DNA of 64,000 nucleotides from Methylotenera_A sp046594885 (GTDB taxonomy: Bacteria > Pseudomonadota > Gammaproteobacteria > Burkholderiales > Methylophilaceae), in assembly GCA_046594885.1 (NCBI GenBank), contig JBKJRD010000095.1:6405-70404 (forward strand). Reading direction: 5' to 3'. The translations under genes and the position numbers were made by a program. The notes beneath the pieces were generated by a model. The model worked only from the letters and a program-made list of their open reading frames with translations. It had not been told where the DNA came from and did not search any database. Of the stretch, positions 54,370 through 62,806 are shown one piece after another (position 1 is the first letter of the stretch; each line of letters opens with the position of its first letter).

Positions 54370-56637
54370 ATGAAATTTGACACCCCAGCTTCTAACAATC
54401 CAATTGACCAACTTAAAGTAATTGGCCAACCAACCTCTCGCATCGATGGGCCACTTAAAACAACAGGCACGGCACCCTACGCTTATGACCGATACAACGT
54501 GATACCAAACCAAGCTTATGGATATGTACTTGGCTCTGCCATTGCCAAAGGTCGCATCGTTTCAATGAATCTATCTGCCGCCACCGCTTACCCAGGCGTG
54601 ATCACCATCGTTAACGCACAAAATGCGGGGAAATTAGGCAAAGGTGATTTCAACACGGCCTTGCTGTTGGGCGGGCCTGAAATTCAGCATTACCATCAAG
54701 CCATTGCCGTAGTGGTAGCTGAAACATTTGAACAAGCGCGTGCAGCGGCTCATCTTATAAAAGTAGATTACGCGCGCTCAAAAGGCCTGTTCGATTTAGC
54801 TACTGAAAAACCTAAAGCGGTTGCAAAAGATGACCAGAATACGACTTCAAAAAGCGCCGTTGGTAATTTCACCAAGGCATTTACATCAGCGCCTGTGCAG
54901 TTAGATGCATCTTATTCGACATCACACGAATCGCATTCGATGCTAGAACCACACGCGACGATTGCGGCCTGGGATGGCGATCAACTGACGCTTTGGACTT
55001 CAAATCAAATGATTGCTTGGGCCGTAAGTGAAGTATCCAAGACGCTAAGTATCCCTAAAGAAAAAATTCGCGTGATATCACCTTACATCGGTGGTGGTTT
55101 TGGTGCAAAACTCTTTTTACGCTCTGATGCTTTAATGGCAGCGCTTGCCGCGCGTGCGGCGCGACGCCCTGTAAAAGTCAGCTTGCAGCGCGCATTAATC
55201 CCCAACAATACAACGCATCGTTCAGCAACCATTCAGCGCCTACGCATTGGTGCAACAAAAGATGGTCAAATCACTGCAATTGGACATGAAAATTGGTCTG
55301 GTAACTTGCCTGGCGGCGGACTGGAAGCCGGAGCAGTCCAAACACGGGCGCTTTATGCTGGCGCTAACAGAATGACTTCCAACTTTTTTAGCGTACTGGA
55401 TTTACCTGAAGCCAGCTCAATGCGCGCCCCTAATGAGGCGCCAGGCCTTGCCGCGCTTGAAGCTGCGATGGATGAAATGGCTGAAAAGTTGGGTATGGAT
55501 CCAATCGTGTTTCGACTAAAAAACGATACACAAGTAGTGCCAGATTCTCCGCCCAAGCCTGGAACAAGCGATTCTAAAACAAACACTAATCGCAATCCGC
55601 ATCCACCTTTCTCCATACGCCAATTGACAAAATGTTTTCAAATAGGCGCAGAACGCTTTGGCTGGGATAAGCGCACTTCTAAACCTAGACAAATGCGTGA
55701 TGGGCAATGGCTAGTGGGAATGGGCACCGCATCAGCCTATCGCGATAATGTGGTTACCAAGTCTGCGGCACGTGTCAGTCTGGACAAGCGTGGCCATATC
55801 ACTGTGGAAACCGATATGACCGATATTGGCACGGGCAGCTACACCATTATTGCCCAAACTGCAGCTGAGATGATGGGTTTGCCACTGGAGAAAGTCACGG
55901 TTCGCCTTGGCGACTCAAGTTTTCCCGCCTCTTCGGGATCGGGTGGACAATGGGGTGGTAACAGCTCCACCTCTGGCGTCTATGCAGCTTGTATTAAGTT
56001 ACGTGAAGCGATTGCGCTTCAGGCTAAGGCACAACAGCCTAAATTCAACATTAAAGATTCGGTATTCTCTGATGGAAAAATCCGCAGTGGATCACAAAGC
56101 ATGTTTCTGGCTGACCTAGCAGGCAGCCGTGGTTTGGTTGCAGAAGATGCAATTGAGTTTGGCGACCTTGATAAGCGTTATCAACAGTCCACTTTCGGTG
56201 CACATTTTGTGGAAGTGGGCGTAGATATTGCAACGGGTGAGATTCGAATGCGCCGCATGCTTGCCGTATGCGCGGCTGGTCGCATTTTGAATCCAAAAAC
56301 TGCGCGTAGCCAAGTGATTGGCGCGATGACAATGGGCGTAGGTGCGGCGCTAATGGAAGGGCTTGAAGTGGATAAACGTTATGGATTTTTCGTCAACCAC
56401 GATTTGGCTGGCTATGAAGTGCCTGTGCATGCAGATATCCCGCATCAAGAAGTGATTTTTCTGGATGAAACCGACCCAATCTCATCGCCTATGAAAGCAA
56501 AAGGTGTGGGTGAGCTTGGCATCTGTGGTGTAGCAGCAGCAATTGCCAATGCGGTTTACAACGCTACTGGCGTTCGCGTACGTGAATATCCGATTACGCT
56601 TGATAAATTAATCTCAAAAATGCCTGAGGTGGTGTAA
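54370..56637 (+). CDS. paoC: Aldehyde oxidoreductase molybdenum-binding subunit (PaoC/YagR-like)
   Basis: Catalytic molybdopterin subunit (755 aa). Domain 1 opens VIGQPTSRIDGPLKTTGTAPYAYD; the Mo-cofactor segments SPYIGGGFGAK, RAPNEAPGLAALE, and GSGGQWGGNSS are present, as is the catalytic Glu in KGVGELGICG. With PaoA and PaoB it oxidises aldehydes to acids in the periplasm, on a molybdopterin-cytosine-dinucleotide cofactor in known homologues. The substrate is not decidable; aromatic aldehydes are favoured by E. coli PaoABC. Confidence 0.92.
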   Translation: MKFDTPASNNPIDQLKVIGQPTSRIDGPLKTTGTAPYAYDRYNVIPNQAYGYVLGSAIAKGRIVSMNLSAATAYPGVITIVNAQNAGKLGKGDFNTALLLGGPEIQHYHQAIAVVVAETFEQARAAAHLIKVDYARSKGLFDLATEKPKAVAKDDQNTTSKSAVGNFTKAFTSAPVQLDASYSTSHESHSMLEPHATIAAWDGDQLTLWTSNQMIAWAVSEVSKTLSIPKEKIRVISPYIGGGFGAKLFLRSDALMAALAARAARRPVKVSLQRALIPNNTTHRSATIQRLRIGATKDGQITAIGHENWSGNLPGGGLEAGAVQTRALYAGANRMTSNFFSVLDLPEASSMRAPNEAPGLAALEAAMDEMAEKLGMDPIVFRLKNDTQVVPDSPPKPGTSDSKTNTNRNPHPPFSIRQLTKCFQIGAERFGWDKRTSKPRQMRDGQWLVGMGTASAYRDNVVTKSAARVSLDKRGHITVETDMTDIGTGSYTIIAQTAAEMMGLPLEKVTVRLGDSSFPASSGSGGQWGGNSSTSGVYAACIKLREAIALQAKAQQPKFNIKDSVFSDGKIRSGSQSMFLADLAGSRGLVAEDAIEFGDLDKRYQQSTFGAHFVEVGVDIATGEIRMRRMLAVCAAGRILNPKTARSQVIGAMTMGVGAALMEGLEVDKRYGFFVNHDLAGYEVPVHADIPHQEVIFLDETDPISSPMKAKGVGELGICGVAAAIANAVYNATGVRVREYPITLDKLISKMPEVV

Positions 56638-56707
56638 TCGAACATGTAATGCAATTCTAAGAATAGTTTTTATGAATAAGACAACAGGGAAAAAATAAAG
56701 AGATTAT

Positions 56708-57706
56708 ATGAAATCTGCTGATTTTGAAGTGTTAACTCACGCGTTGAAATGGCTGGAAAGTGGTTATAAAGCGCATTTGTTCACGGTGGTGCAAACATGG
56801 GGTTCAGCGCCACGCTTGCCAGGCGCTATTTTGGCGGTGCGCGAAGATGGTCATTTAATAGGCTCGGTTTCTGGCGGCTGTATAGAAGATGATTTAGCTG
56901 ATAAAGCACGCCATCAAACATTGCCTAAAACGCCATCTATAATGGAATACGGCATTAGCCGAGATGACGCGCAGCGCTTCCGCATTCCCTGCGGTGGTCG
57001 ATTGCAGATATTTGTTGAGCCATTAAATACTGCCGAACAATTGCAGCTGTTACTTAATAGTATGCAAGATAGAAAACTAATCAAACGTTCAGTGAATATG
57101 AGCACTGGGCAAGTAAAATTAATACAAGTGCTGCCAGAAGGTTTACCAAAAATCGACGGCGATTGGTTTCACACTTACTTTGGGCCGCAATGGCGCTTGC
57201 TGATTATTGGCGCCAATCAACTCGGCTCTATGCTAGCCAGCATGGCGCAAGTACTGGATTTTGATGTGCTAATGTGCGAACCGAGACAAGAGATTCGTGA
57301 CGAATGGCATGTAGAAGGTGTGACGTGGGTTGCAGGCATGCCCGATGACGTGGTGCTGGACATCAATGCTGATGCGCATACAGCAATTGTTGCCGTGACG
57401 CACGACCCTAAGCTAGATGATATGGCTTTGCTGGAAGCGTTGAAGTCGGACGCGTTTTATGTTGGCGCGTTAGGCTCACACAAAAATCAAGAAAAGCGTC
57501 GCGAGCGTTTACGCATGTTTGATTTGAATGAACTAGAAATCTCTACTCTGCGCGGCCCTGTGGGCTTGCAAATTGGCAGTCGCACGCCAGCGGAAATTAC
57601 CATTGCCATCCTTGCCGAGTTGATTCAGGTAAGAGCGCAACAACTGAAAATGGGCGCTGGTTACATTAATAGCTCGACCGATACGCAGTGCGGGGTAATG
57701 GCTTAG
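56708..57706 (+). CDS. XdhC/CoxI family Mo-enzyme maturation protein (PaoD-like)
   Basis: A 332-aa chaperone that binds and sulfurates the molybdenum cofactor before insertion into the catalytic subunit. The CoxI-type N-terminal motif (FTVVQTWGSAPRLPGAILAV and SVSGGCIEDDL) and the XdhC C-terminal Rossmann domain (LLIIGANQLGSMLASMAQ, VGALGSHKNQEKR) are clear. It follows paoC by 70 nt, so it probably serves that enzyme. It overlaps the convergent mocA-like gene by 4 nt. Confidence 0.92.
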   Translation: MKSADFEVLTHALKWLESGYKAHLFTVVQTWGSAPRLPGAILAVREDGHLIGSVSGGCIEDDLADKARHQTLPKTPSIMEYGISRDDAQRFRIPCGGRLQIFVEPLNTAEQLQLLLNSMQDRKLIKRSVNMSTGQVKLIQVLPEGLPKIDGDWFHTYFGPQWRLLIIGANQLGSMLASMAQVLDFDVLMCEPRQEIRDEWHVEGVTWVAGMPDDVVLDINADAHTAIVAVTHDPKLDDMALLEALKSDAFYVGALGSHKNQEKRRERLRMFDLNELEISTLRGPVGLQIGSRTPAEITIAILAELIQVRAQQLKMGAGYINSSTDTQCGVMA

Positions 57707-58278
57707 CTCCTTAAGTCTGCCGCTGTATCTATATCCTGCAAAATTCCTGCATCGTCACACGCTAGTAACGTCACTTCATTTGGGTAGCGCTTGATAATAG
57801 ATCGCGCCCCTTCATCACCATGCAAATTTTCTAATTCATTGCGAAATTTTGCAGCAAACCCAATAGGATGCCCACGCTGATTTTGATAAGTCGGAATCAC
57901 GATAGAAGCGCCAGCATTCACTTTAGCGGCCACAGCACTAATTGTGGCAGATCGAATATAAGGCATATCTGCTAGCGCAATTATAAATCCATCGTAAGCT
58001 GTTGCTGAGTGAGTTGCGGCTCGGATCGCGGTTACTAAACTATCAGCCATTTCCTGATCATGCTCATAGCAATAAATTACCTCTAGGCCAGTGTTTTTGA
58101 GAAGTCTAGCTAGATTTTTATTTTCTGGCCGCACAACAGCAATGCTGCTGGGTACAGCATTGATGAGATTTTTTGCGCAGACTATTGAAATAATCTGGCC
58201 GTCAGGCAAACGCTGCAAAAGCTTATCAGCCGAACCAAATCTACGAGAAAAACCCGCTGCCAATAAAACCCCTATCAT
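57703..58278 (-). CDS. MocA-type molybdenum cofactor cytidylyltransferase
   Basis: A 191-aa nucleotidyltransferase of the MobA-like family. The nucleotide-binding opening is GVLLAAGFSRRFGSADKLL (LAAG-x-S-R-R/x-F-G form), with the metal aspartate region IIALADMPYI and the GHPIGF motif. This sequence type matches MocA, which makes molybdopterin cytosine dinucleotide for xanthine-oxidase-family enzymes, in keeping with the convergent pao genes. It also resembles general MobA-like proteins, so CTP specificity is inferred. Confidence 0.85.
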   Translation of the reverse strand: MIGVLLAAGFSRRFGSADKLLQRLPDGQIISIVCAKNLINAVPSSIAVVRPENKNLARLLKNTGLEVIYCYEHDQEMADSLVTAIRAATHSATAYDGFIIALADMPYIRSATISAVAAKVNAGASIVIPTYQNQRGHPIGFAAKFRNELENLHGDEGARSIIKRYPNEVTLLACDDAGILQDIDTAADLRS

Positions 58279-58335
58279 TTACACCCCTGATTTAATGACA
58301 TCATTAAATCATACAAAGACGATGAAATCATGGAA

Positions 58336-58366
58336 ATAAAAAAGCCTAGCTTTTTAAAGCCAGGCT
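58336..58366 (-). terminator. Terminator downstream of tRNA-Phe
   Basis: Read leftward, AGCCT-GGCTTT and AAAGC-AGGCT pair with one mismatch around a short A-rich loop and are followed by a U-run. It lies about 20 nt beyond the tRNA 3' end. Confidence 0.75.
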
Positions 58367-58386
58367 AATTTTAAAAGTGCTAAAAG

Positions 58387-58462
58387 TGGTGGCCGGGGAC
58401 AGAATCGAACTGTCGACACGCGGATTTTCAATCCGCTGCTCTACCGACTGAGCTACCCGGCC
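58387..58462 (-). tRNA. tRNA-Phe (GAA)
   Basis: A 76-nt tRNA on the minus strand with encoded CCA. The acceptor stem is GGCCGGG/CCCGGCC; the D-arm reads GCTCAGTCGGTAGAGC; the anticodon stem GCGGA/TCCGC encloses TTGAAAA with anticodon GAA; the T-arm has TTCGATT. A terminator follows. Confidence 0.97.
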
Positions 58463-58545
58463 AGCTGCAATCACATAACGATTTGCAAGTCGCGCATTAT
58501 AGCAAACTTCATCTCAATTTACACAGGCGAGCGCAATTTAATTCA

Positions 58546-58563
58546 AACTTAACGTGTTAAGTT
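58546..58563. repeat. AACTTAAC/GTTAAGTT inverted repeat upstream of the LysM gene
   Basis: AACTTAAC and GTTAAGTT are perfect inverted copies separated by GT, about 110 nt before the LysM gene. It belongs to the GTTAAGT hairpin group of this window. Confidence 0.6.
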
Positions 58564-58674
58564 AAATTAATTGTTTTATCATGGCATTAGTAATAACCAG
58601 CCTGCTAATGCCATTAAGTCATGGTGTAGCGCATTTTACAATTAGTTGCGACAGCAAAATTTAGGGAGTTTGAT

Positions 58675-59175
58675 ATGGGTATGTTTTCATTTATTAAAGA
58701 AGCAGGTGAAAAGTTATTTGGCATTGGCGAAGCAAAAGCGGCGGATGAAATTGCAAAAAAAACGCCAACGCCTGTGAATATAGACGCTGCCAATAAAGCA
58801 GCAGCTGCGGCAATTGCAAACTATGTTGCAAAGATGAATTTAAGTGCACAAGATTTGACCATTGGCTTTGATGGCGCCTCTGGCACAGTGATTGTGCAAG
58901 GCATGGCGGATACGCAAGAAATCAAAGAGAAAATCTTATTATGCTGCGGCAATGTAAAAGGTGTGGAGCATGTGCAGGATCAATTAGGGGTGAAAGAGGC
59001 TGCAGCTGAACCACAATTTTATACCGTTCTTAGCGGCGATACCTTATCAAAAGTGGCTAAACAATATTACGACAACGCCAATGCGTACATGAAAATTTTC
59101 GAGGCAAATAAGCCAATGTTAAGCCATCCTGATAAAATATATCCGGGGCAAATGTTACGCATTCCACCGCAATAA
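58675..59175 (+). CDS. BON-LysM domain protein (Kbp/YgaU-like)
   Basis: A 166-aa protein: N-terminal MGMFSFIKEAGEKLFG, a BON domain (about residues 45-100, ending VKGVEHVQDQL), and a C-terminal LysM domain (FYTVLSGDTLSKVAKQYYDNANAYMKIFEAN). This arrangement matches E. coli Kbp/YgaU, a potassium-binding protein. No signal peptide is evident. A strong AGGGAG ribosome-binding site precedes the ATG. A small lipoprotein gene follows 29 nt later. Confidence 0.88.
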   Translation: MGMFSFIKEAGEKLFGIGEAKAADEIAKKTPTPVNIDAANKAAAAAIANYVAKMNLSAQDLTIGFDGASGTVIVQGMADTQEIKEKILLCCGNVKGVEHVQDQLGVKEAAAEPQFYTVLSGDTLSKVAKQYYDNANAYMKIFEANKPMLSHPDKIYPGQMLRIPPQ

Positions 59176-59204
59176 TTTTTTAATATCGATATAGGAGTTT
59201 GACC

Positions 59205-59459
59205 ATGAATACATTTTTACGCACATTATTAACAGGCGTTTTTGCGCTTACCTTGTTGGCTGGTTGTAACAAATCAGATGACGCAGTGGATAATATGAAA
59301 GAAGAAATGGGCGAAGCATATGACGCTACCAAAGAAGCGGCAGGTGCCGTTGCCGAAGAGACTAAGGAAGTAGTGACAGAAGCCGCGGCTGAAGCAAAAG
59401 TAGAAGCTGCAGATGCTGTACAAGCAGCTAAAGACGCTGCTAATGACGTTAAAGAATAA
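59205..59459 (+). CDS. Small alanine-rich lipoprotein
   Basis: An 84-aa protein with a lipoprotein signal (lipobox LAGC, Cys near residue 21). The mature part is a highly charged Ala/Glu/Lys helix with repeats such as AAAEAKVEAADAVQAAKDAA, consistent with a coiled coil. AGGAG lies upstream of the ATG at 59205; a TTG at 59199 is less likely. A terminator follows, so it ends the LysM transcript. Function unknown. Confidence 0.8.
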   Translation: MNTFLRTLLTGVFALTLLAGCNKSDDAVDNMKEEMGEAYDATKEAAGAVAEETKEVVTEAAAEAKVEAADAVQAAKDAANDVKE

Positions 59460-59517
59460 TACGCTATTGGCTTTAATTTTTAGCTTATGCAGTCATCATT
59501 TTTAATCGGTTAAATTT

Positions 59518-59550
59518 AACCCGCAAAGCTGAAAAGTTTTGCGGGTTTTT
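59518..59550 (+). terminator. Rho-independent terminator after the small lipoprotein gene
   Basis: AACCCGCAAA and TTTGCGGGTT pair around a 10-nt loop and run into a T-tract, upstream of the cobT start. Confidence 0.88.
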
Positions 59551-59567
59551 CATTTACACTTATTCTT

Positions 59568-60647
59568 ATGAAGACGTTTAACCTATTACCTTTAGATAAA
59601 AGCCTGCAAGTCGACTTAACCCTCAAAATCAATCAAAAAACCAAGCCAGTTGGCGCTTTGGGTGAATTAGAAGATCTGGCATTGCAAATTGGACTTATCC
59701 AAAACACGCTCACGCCGCAATTAAACAAACCCACCATCTTAATATTTGCGGCCGACCATGGCATTGCCAATCATGGTGTGAGCGCCTATCCGCAGGCAGT
59801 AACCGCGCAGATGGTGTTGAATTTTTTACAAAGCGGCGCGGCGATAAACGTGTTCGCCAAACAAAATCAGATACGATTACGCGTTGTAGATGCAGGAGTT
59901 AACCATATTTTTGAGCCAAAAAATGCGTTAACTATGCCGTTAATTAATGCAAAAATAGATTTTGGCACACGCAATTTTTTAGTTGAACCTGCGATGAGCC
60001 AAATGCAATGCGAGCAAGCCATTACAACAGGTGCAGCTCTAGCAAAACTGGAAATTGATGATGGCTGTAACGTACTAGGTTTTGGTGAAATGGGCATTGG
60101 CAATACGTCATCCGCGAGCTGTTTAATGAGCGTGTTATGTCACACTCCAATTGCGCAATGTGTAGGCCGCGGCACAGGTTTGGATGATGCAGGAGTGCGC
60201 CATAAAACGGCGATTTTGCAGCAAGCGCTGCAACGCCACAATGTCGACCAACAAGATGCGCTACAAGTTTTAGCCACTTTTGGTGGCTTTGAAATTGCCA
60301 TGATGACCGGCGCCATGCTCAGTGCTGCCGAACATAAAACACTGATCATCATTGATGGCTTTATTGCAACTGCTGCATTATTGGTGGCTTATCAATTACA
60401 GCCCAATGTCTTAGATTACTGTGTGTTTGCGCATTGCTCAAATGAAAATGCCCACCGTCACATGTTAGATTATTTAGATGCAAAACCATTGCTCAATCTC
60501 AATTTAAGATTAGGTGAAGGCTCTGGCGCGGCATTGGCTTACCCGCTTATTCAGGCGGCCGTTAATTTTTTAAATGAAATGGCTAGTTTTTCCAGTGCAG
60601 GCGTTGCTCAAAGCGTTGTTGATAGCAAACTTAACAAGGCAACTTAA
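59568..60647 (+). CDS. cobT: Nicotinate-nucleotide--dimethylbenzimidazole phosphoribosyltransferase
   Basis: CobT (359 aa) makes alpha-ribazole phosphate from 5,6-dimethylbenzimidazole and nicotinate mononucleotide, for the lower ligand of cobalamin. Motifs: FAADHGIANHGVSAYP near residue 65, FGEMGIGNTSSAS near 170, and the catalytic glutamate in LGEGSGAALAYPL. It heads a rightward cobT-cobS-cobC operon with 1-4 nt overlaps, and its substrate is the product of bluB at the end of the window. Confidence 0.96.
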   Translation: MKTFNLLPLDKSLQVDLTLKINQKTKPVGALGELEDLALQIGLIQNTLTPQLNKPTILIFAADHGIANHGVSAYPQAVTAQMVLNFLQSGAAINVFAKQNQIRLRVVDAGVNHIFEPKNALTMPLINAKIDFGTRNFLVEPAMSQMQCEQAITTGAALAKLEIDDGCNVLGFGEMGIGNTSSASCLMSVLCHTPIAQCVGRGTGLDDAGVRHKTAILQQALQRHNVDQQDALQVLATFGGFEIAMMTGAMLSAAEHKTLIIIDGFIATAALLVAYQLQPNVLDYCVFAHCSNENAHRHMLDYLDAKPLLNLNLRLGEGSGAALAYPLIQAAVNFLNEMASFSSAGVAQSVVDSKLNKAT

Positions 60648-61453
60648 TGCAAAAAGAGTGGCAATATTTTTTGTTAGCGCTGGGATTTTTTACCCGCATT
60701 CCAGTGCCCAGCTTTAAAGATTTTCAAGCATCCGACTTAAACCATGCCAGCAAATATTTTCCGCTTATCGGCATTTTAATTGGCTTAATTGGTGCGTTAA
60801 GTTTTTATATCTCTCAGCAATTTTTACCGCAATCTGTCGCGTTAATAATCAGCATGGCTGCAACTATTTATGCCACAGGCGCCTTTCACGAAGATGGTTT
60901 AGCTGATAGTGCAGACGGGCTGGGTGGGGGTTGGGATAAAGGTAAAATCATTAGCATTATGCAAGATTCTAGGCTAGGCCCCTATGGTGCAGTAGCGCTT
61001 TTTTTGATGCTATTTGCAAAATTCCAAACGCTTAACTCGCTCAATAGTATTTTAATTGCTATCGCGTTAATATCAGGCCATGCCTTAAGCCGTTTGTGCG
61101 CAGTGTGGATGATGCAAAGTTTAGATTATGTTAAATTTAGCGGCAAAGCTAAACCGCTTGCCACGCAAATCAATGCGTCCAGTTTGCTGGTTGCAAATTT
61201 GTTCGGATTATTCCCTTTTTTTGCTGCAATTTTAGCGTTAAGTGTGAGCAATCACTCACATTTAATCCTATTTAAATTGATCATTTTCAGCCTAATTCCA
61301 GTTAGCCTCAGTTGGTTTTGGTGGCGCAAAAAAATCAAGCACTGGCTGGGCGGCTACACGGGTGACTGTTTAGGTGCTACACAGCAAATAACCGAGCTAG
61401 CCTTTTATTTAGGCATATTAGCTTGGCAGATGAATGGCGGAGTTAGCCTTTGA
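60647..61453 (+). CDS. cobS: Adenosylcobinamide-GDP ribazoletransferase
   Basis: Integral membrane cobalamin synthase (268 aa) that joins adenosylcobinamide-GDP with alpha-ribazole or its phosphate. Conserved segments are ALGFFTRIPVP at the start, the acidic FHEDGLADSADGLGGGWDKGK, and QDSRLGPYGAVAL, followed by several hydrophobic helices and GGYTGDCLGATQQ. It overlaps cobT by one base (TAATG) and cobC by four. Confidence 0.96.
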   Translation: MQKEWQYFLLALGFFTRIPVPSFKDFQASDLNHASKYFPLIGILIGLIGALSFYISQQFLPQSVALIISMAATIYATGAFHEDGLADSADGLGGGWDKGKIISIMQDSRLGPYGAVALFLMLFAKFQTLNSLNSILIAIALISGHALSRLCAVWMMQSLDYVKFSGKAKPLATQINASSLLVANLFGLFPFFAAILALSVSNHSHLILFKLIIFSLIPVSLSWFWWRKKIKHWLGGYTGDCLGATQQITELAFYLGILAWQMNGGVSL

Positions 61454-62022
61454 AGCTTTTTTTAATTCGTCATACATCACTTCAGGTACCTGCTGGCATT
61501 TGTTACGGGCAAAGCGATATTGATGTTGGCAGCAGCTTTATGCAAGAAGCGCTGAACACCCAGCACAAACTCACTAGCACAGCTTTTGCTGCTATTTATA
61601 CCAGCCCATTGCAGCGCTGCCTAAAGTTGGCTAATGCACTCAATATTGGCGAGCCAGTCGTTGACAATCGTTTAATGGAGCTTTACTTTGGCGATTGGGA
61701 AATGTCGGCTTGGGACGATATTCCACGTGATATTTTTGATGCATGGGCGCACAACTATGCCAGCCTAGCGCCGCCTAATGGCGAAACATTTAGCCAGTTA
61801 CAGCAGCGCGGTGTTGATTTTTTAGAACAAATTTTAGCCACTTATCCAACAGGCAATATTGCTATCGTCACGCATGGCGGCATGATTCGCGCCTTGCTAG
61901 CGCATGTGCTCAATATGCCGCTTAAAGGCTTATTCAGATTTAGCATTGATTACGGCAGTGTCACGCAGTTAGAATTTGGCGCTGCGCATGCTGTACCAAA
62001 AATTAATTTTGTGAATCTTTAG
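61450..62022 (+). CDS. cobC: Alpha-ribazole phosphatase
   Basis: Histidine phosphatase (190 aa) that removes phosphate from alpha-ribazole 5'-phosphate (or adenosylcobalamin phosphate). The phospho-histidine region is LIRHTSLQVPAGICYGQSDIDV (RHT in place of RHG), the second histidine is in VTHGGMIRALLAH, and YTSPLQRCLKLA is typical. The start is TTG overlapping the cobS stop. The cobalamin role rests on the operon as well as the motifs. Confidence 0.92.
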   Translation: MKLFLIRHTSLQVPAGICYGQSDIDVGSSFMQEALNTQHKLTSTAFAAIYTSPLQRCLKLANALNIGEPVVDNRLMELYFGDWEMSAWDDIPRDIFDAWAHNYASLAPPNGETFSQLQQRGVDFLEQILATYPTGNIAIVTHGGMIRALLAHVLNMPLKGLFRFSIDYGSVTQLEFGAAHAVPKINFVNL

Positions 62023-62042
62023 ATATTAAGCGTTTTTAAGTG

Positions 62043-62261
62043 TTAAGTCGCTGCAATCACTGTAATACGATTGTCAAAACATTGCACCACTTGGCCTGCA
62101 CGAATTTTAGCCGTTTTGCGCAACTCAATTTCGCCGTCTACCGTCACAATACCATCCGCCACAAACGCTTTGCCTTGCCCGCCACTATCGGCAATGCCTG
62201 TAGTTTTAAGCAAATCGCAAAGTGCAATATATTCACCTTTTAATGTAAATTGTGTATTCAT
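62043..62261 (-). CDS. S4-type RNA-binding protein (YbcJ-like)
   Basis: A 72-aa protein of the YbcJ/YaaA S4-domain group: FTLKGEYIALCDLLKTTGIADSGGQGK followed by VADGIVTVDGEIELRKTAKIRAGQVV, a complete small S4 RNA-binding fold. It is leftward, downstream of the cobU region. RNA target unknown. Confidence 0.9.
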   Translation of the reverse strand: MNTQFTLKGEYIALCDLLKTTGIADSGGQGKAFVADGIVTVDGEIELRKTAKIRAGQVVQCFDNRITVIAAT

Positions 62262-62286
62262 TGTTAACCCTTTAGACTTTAAGCTT

Positions 62287-62806
62287 TTAAGCTTTTAGTT
62301 TGAGTGGCAGGCCCGCCGCAACAAAGTACACTTCATCCGCCAATTGCGCCACCGCCTGATTCAACCTGCCCTGCTCGTCTTGAAACTGGCGATTAATCGC
62401 ACCCAAAGGCACAATGCCCATGCCCACTTCATTACTCACCAAAATCACTTTCCCTGCCAGTTTTGGTAAAATTTCCAGCAAAGCATCACGCTCGGATTGC
62501 TTAACTTTATGGCTGGCGCAATGTATTTGCCAGCCATAAAGTTAAGCAATCTACAATCACGCACTCGCCTGCTGTTGCATGCGTCTGTAACGCTTGCGCC
62601 AGATTATGCGCCTGCTCAATGGTTTTCCAGTGATGTAAACGGCGCGCTTGATGATGTGCCACGCGCTGCCCAAACTCATCATCAAACACCATAGCGGTGG
62701 CAATGTAGGTCACAGGCAAGTTTGATGCGATGGCGAGGCGTTCAGCATAACTGCTTTTGCCAGAGCGCGCGCCGCCTAACACAAGTGTGATTTTATTTTT
62801 CTGCAT
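62287..62806 (-). pseudogene. cobU: Bifunctional adenosylcobinamide kinase/guanylyltransferase CobU, frameshifted
   Basis: CobU activates adenosylcobinamide as the GDP derivative. The first frame (62806-62507) has the P-loop LVLGGARSGKSSYAE, the catalytic His region and VIVDCLTLWLANTL, then ends RQP-stop. The second frame resumes as SERDALLEILPKLAG, then VILVSNEVGMGIVPLG and PLKLKA at the end (to 62287). The interruption coincides with a perfect 23-bp inverted duplication (62495-62551), in which the stretch encoding DCLTLWLA is repeated backwards, replacing the usual spacer. Either the gene is broken or the sequence is wrong here. It overlaps bluB by 14 nt. Confidence 0.9.
62495..62551. repeat. 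Perfect 23-bp inverted duplication inside cobU
   Basis: Arms 62495-62517 and 62529-62551 are exact reverse complements, with an 11-nt loop. The right arm is the normal cobU coding sequence read leftward (DCLTLWLA); the left arm is an inverted copy that introduces the frameshift and stop. Confidence 0.95.

Noticed and set aside
62497..62694. Rightward open frame across the cobU region
   Set aside because: It is antisense to cobU, and crosses the inverted duplication; no recognisable product.
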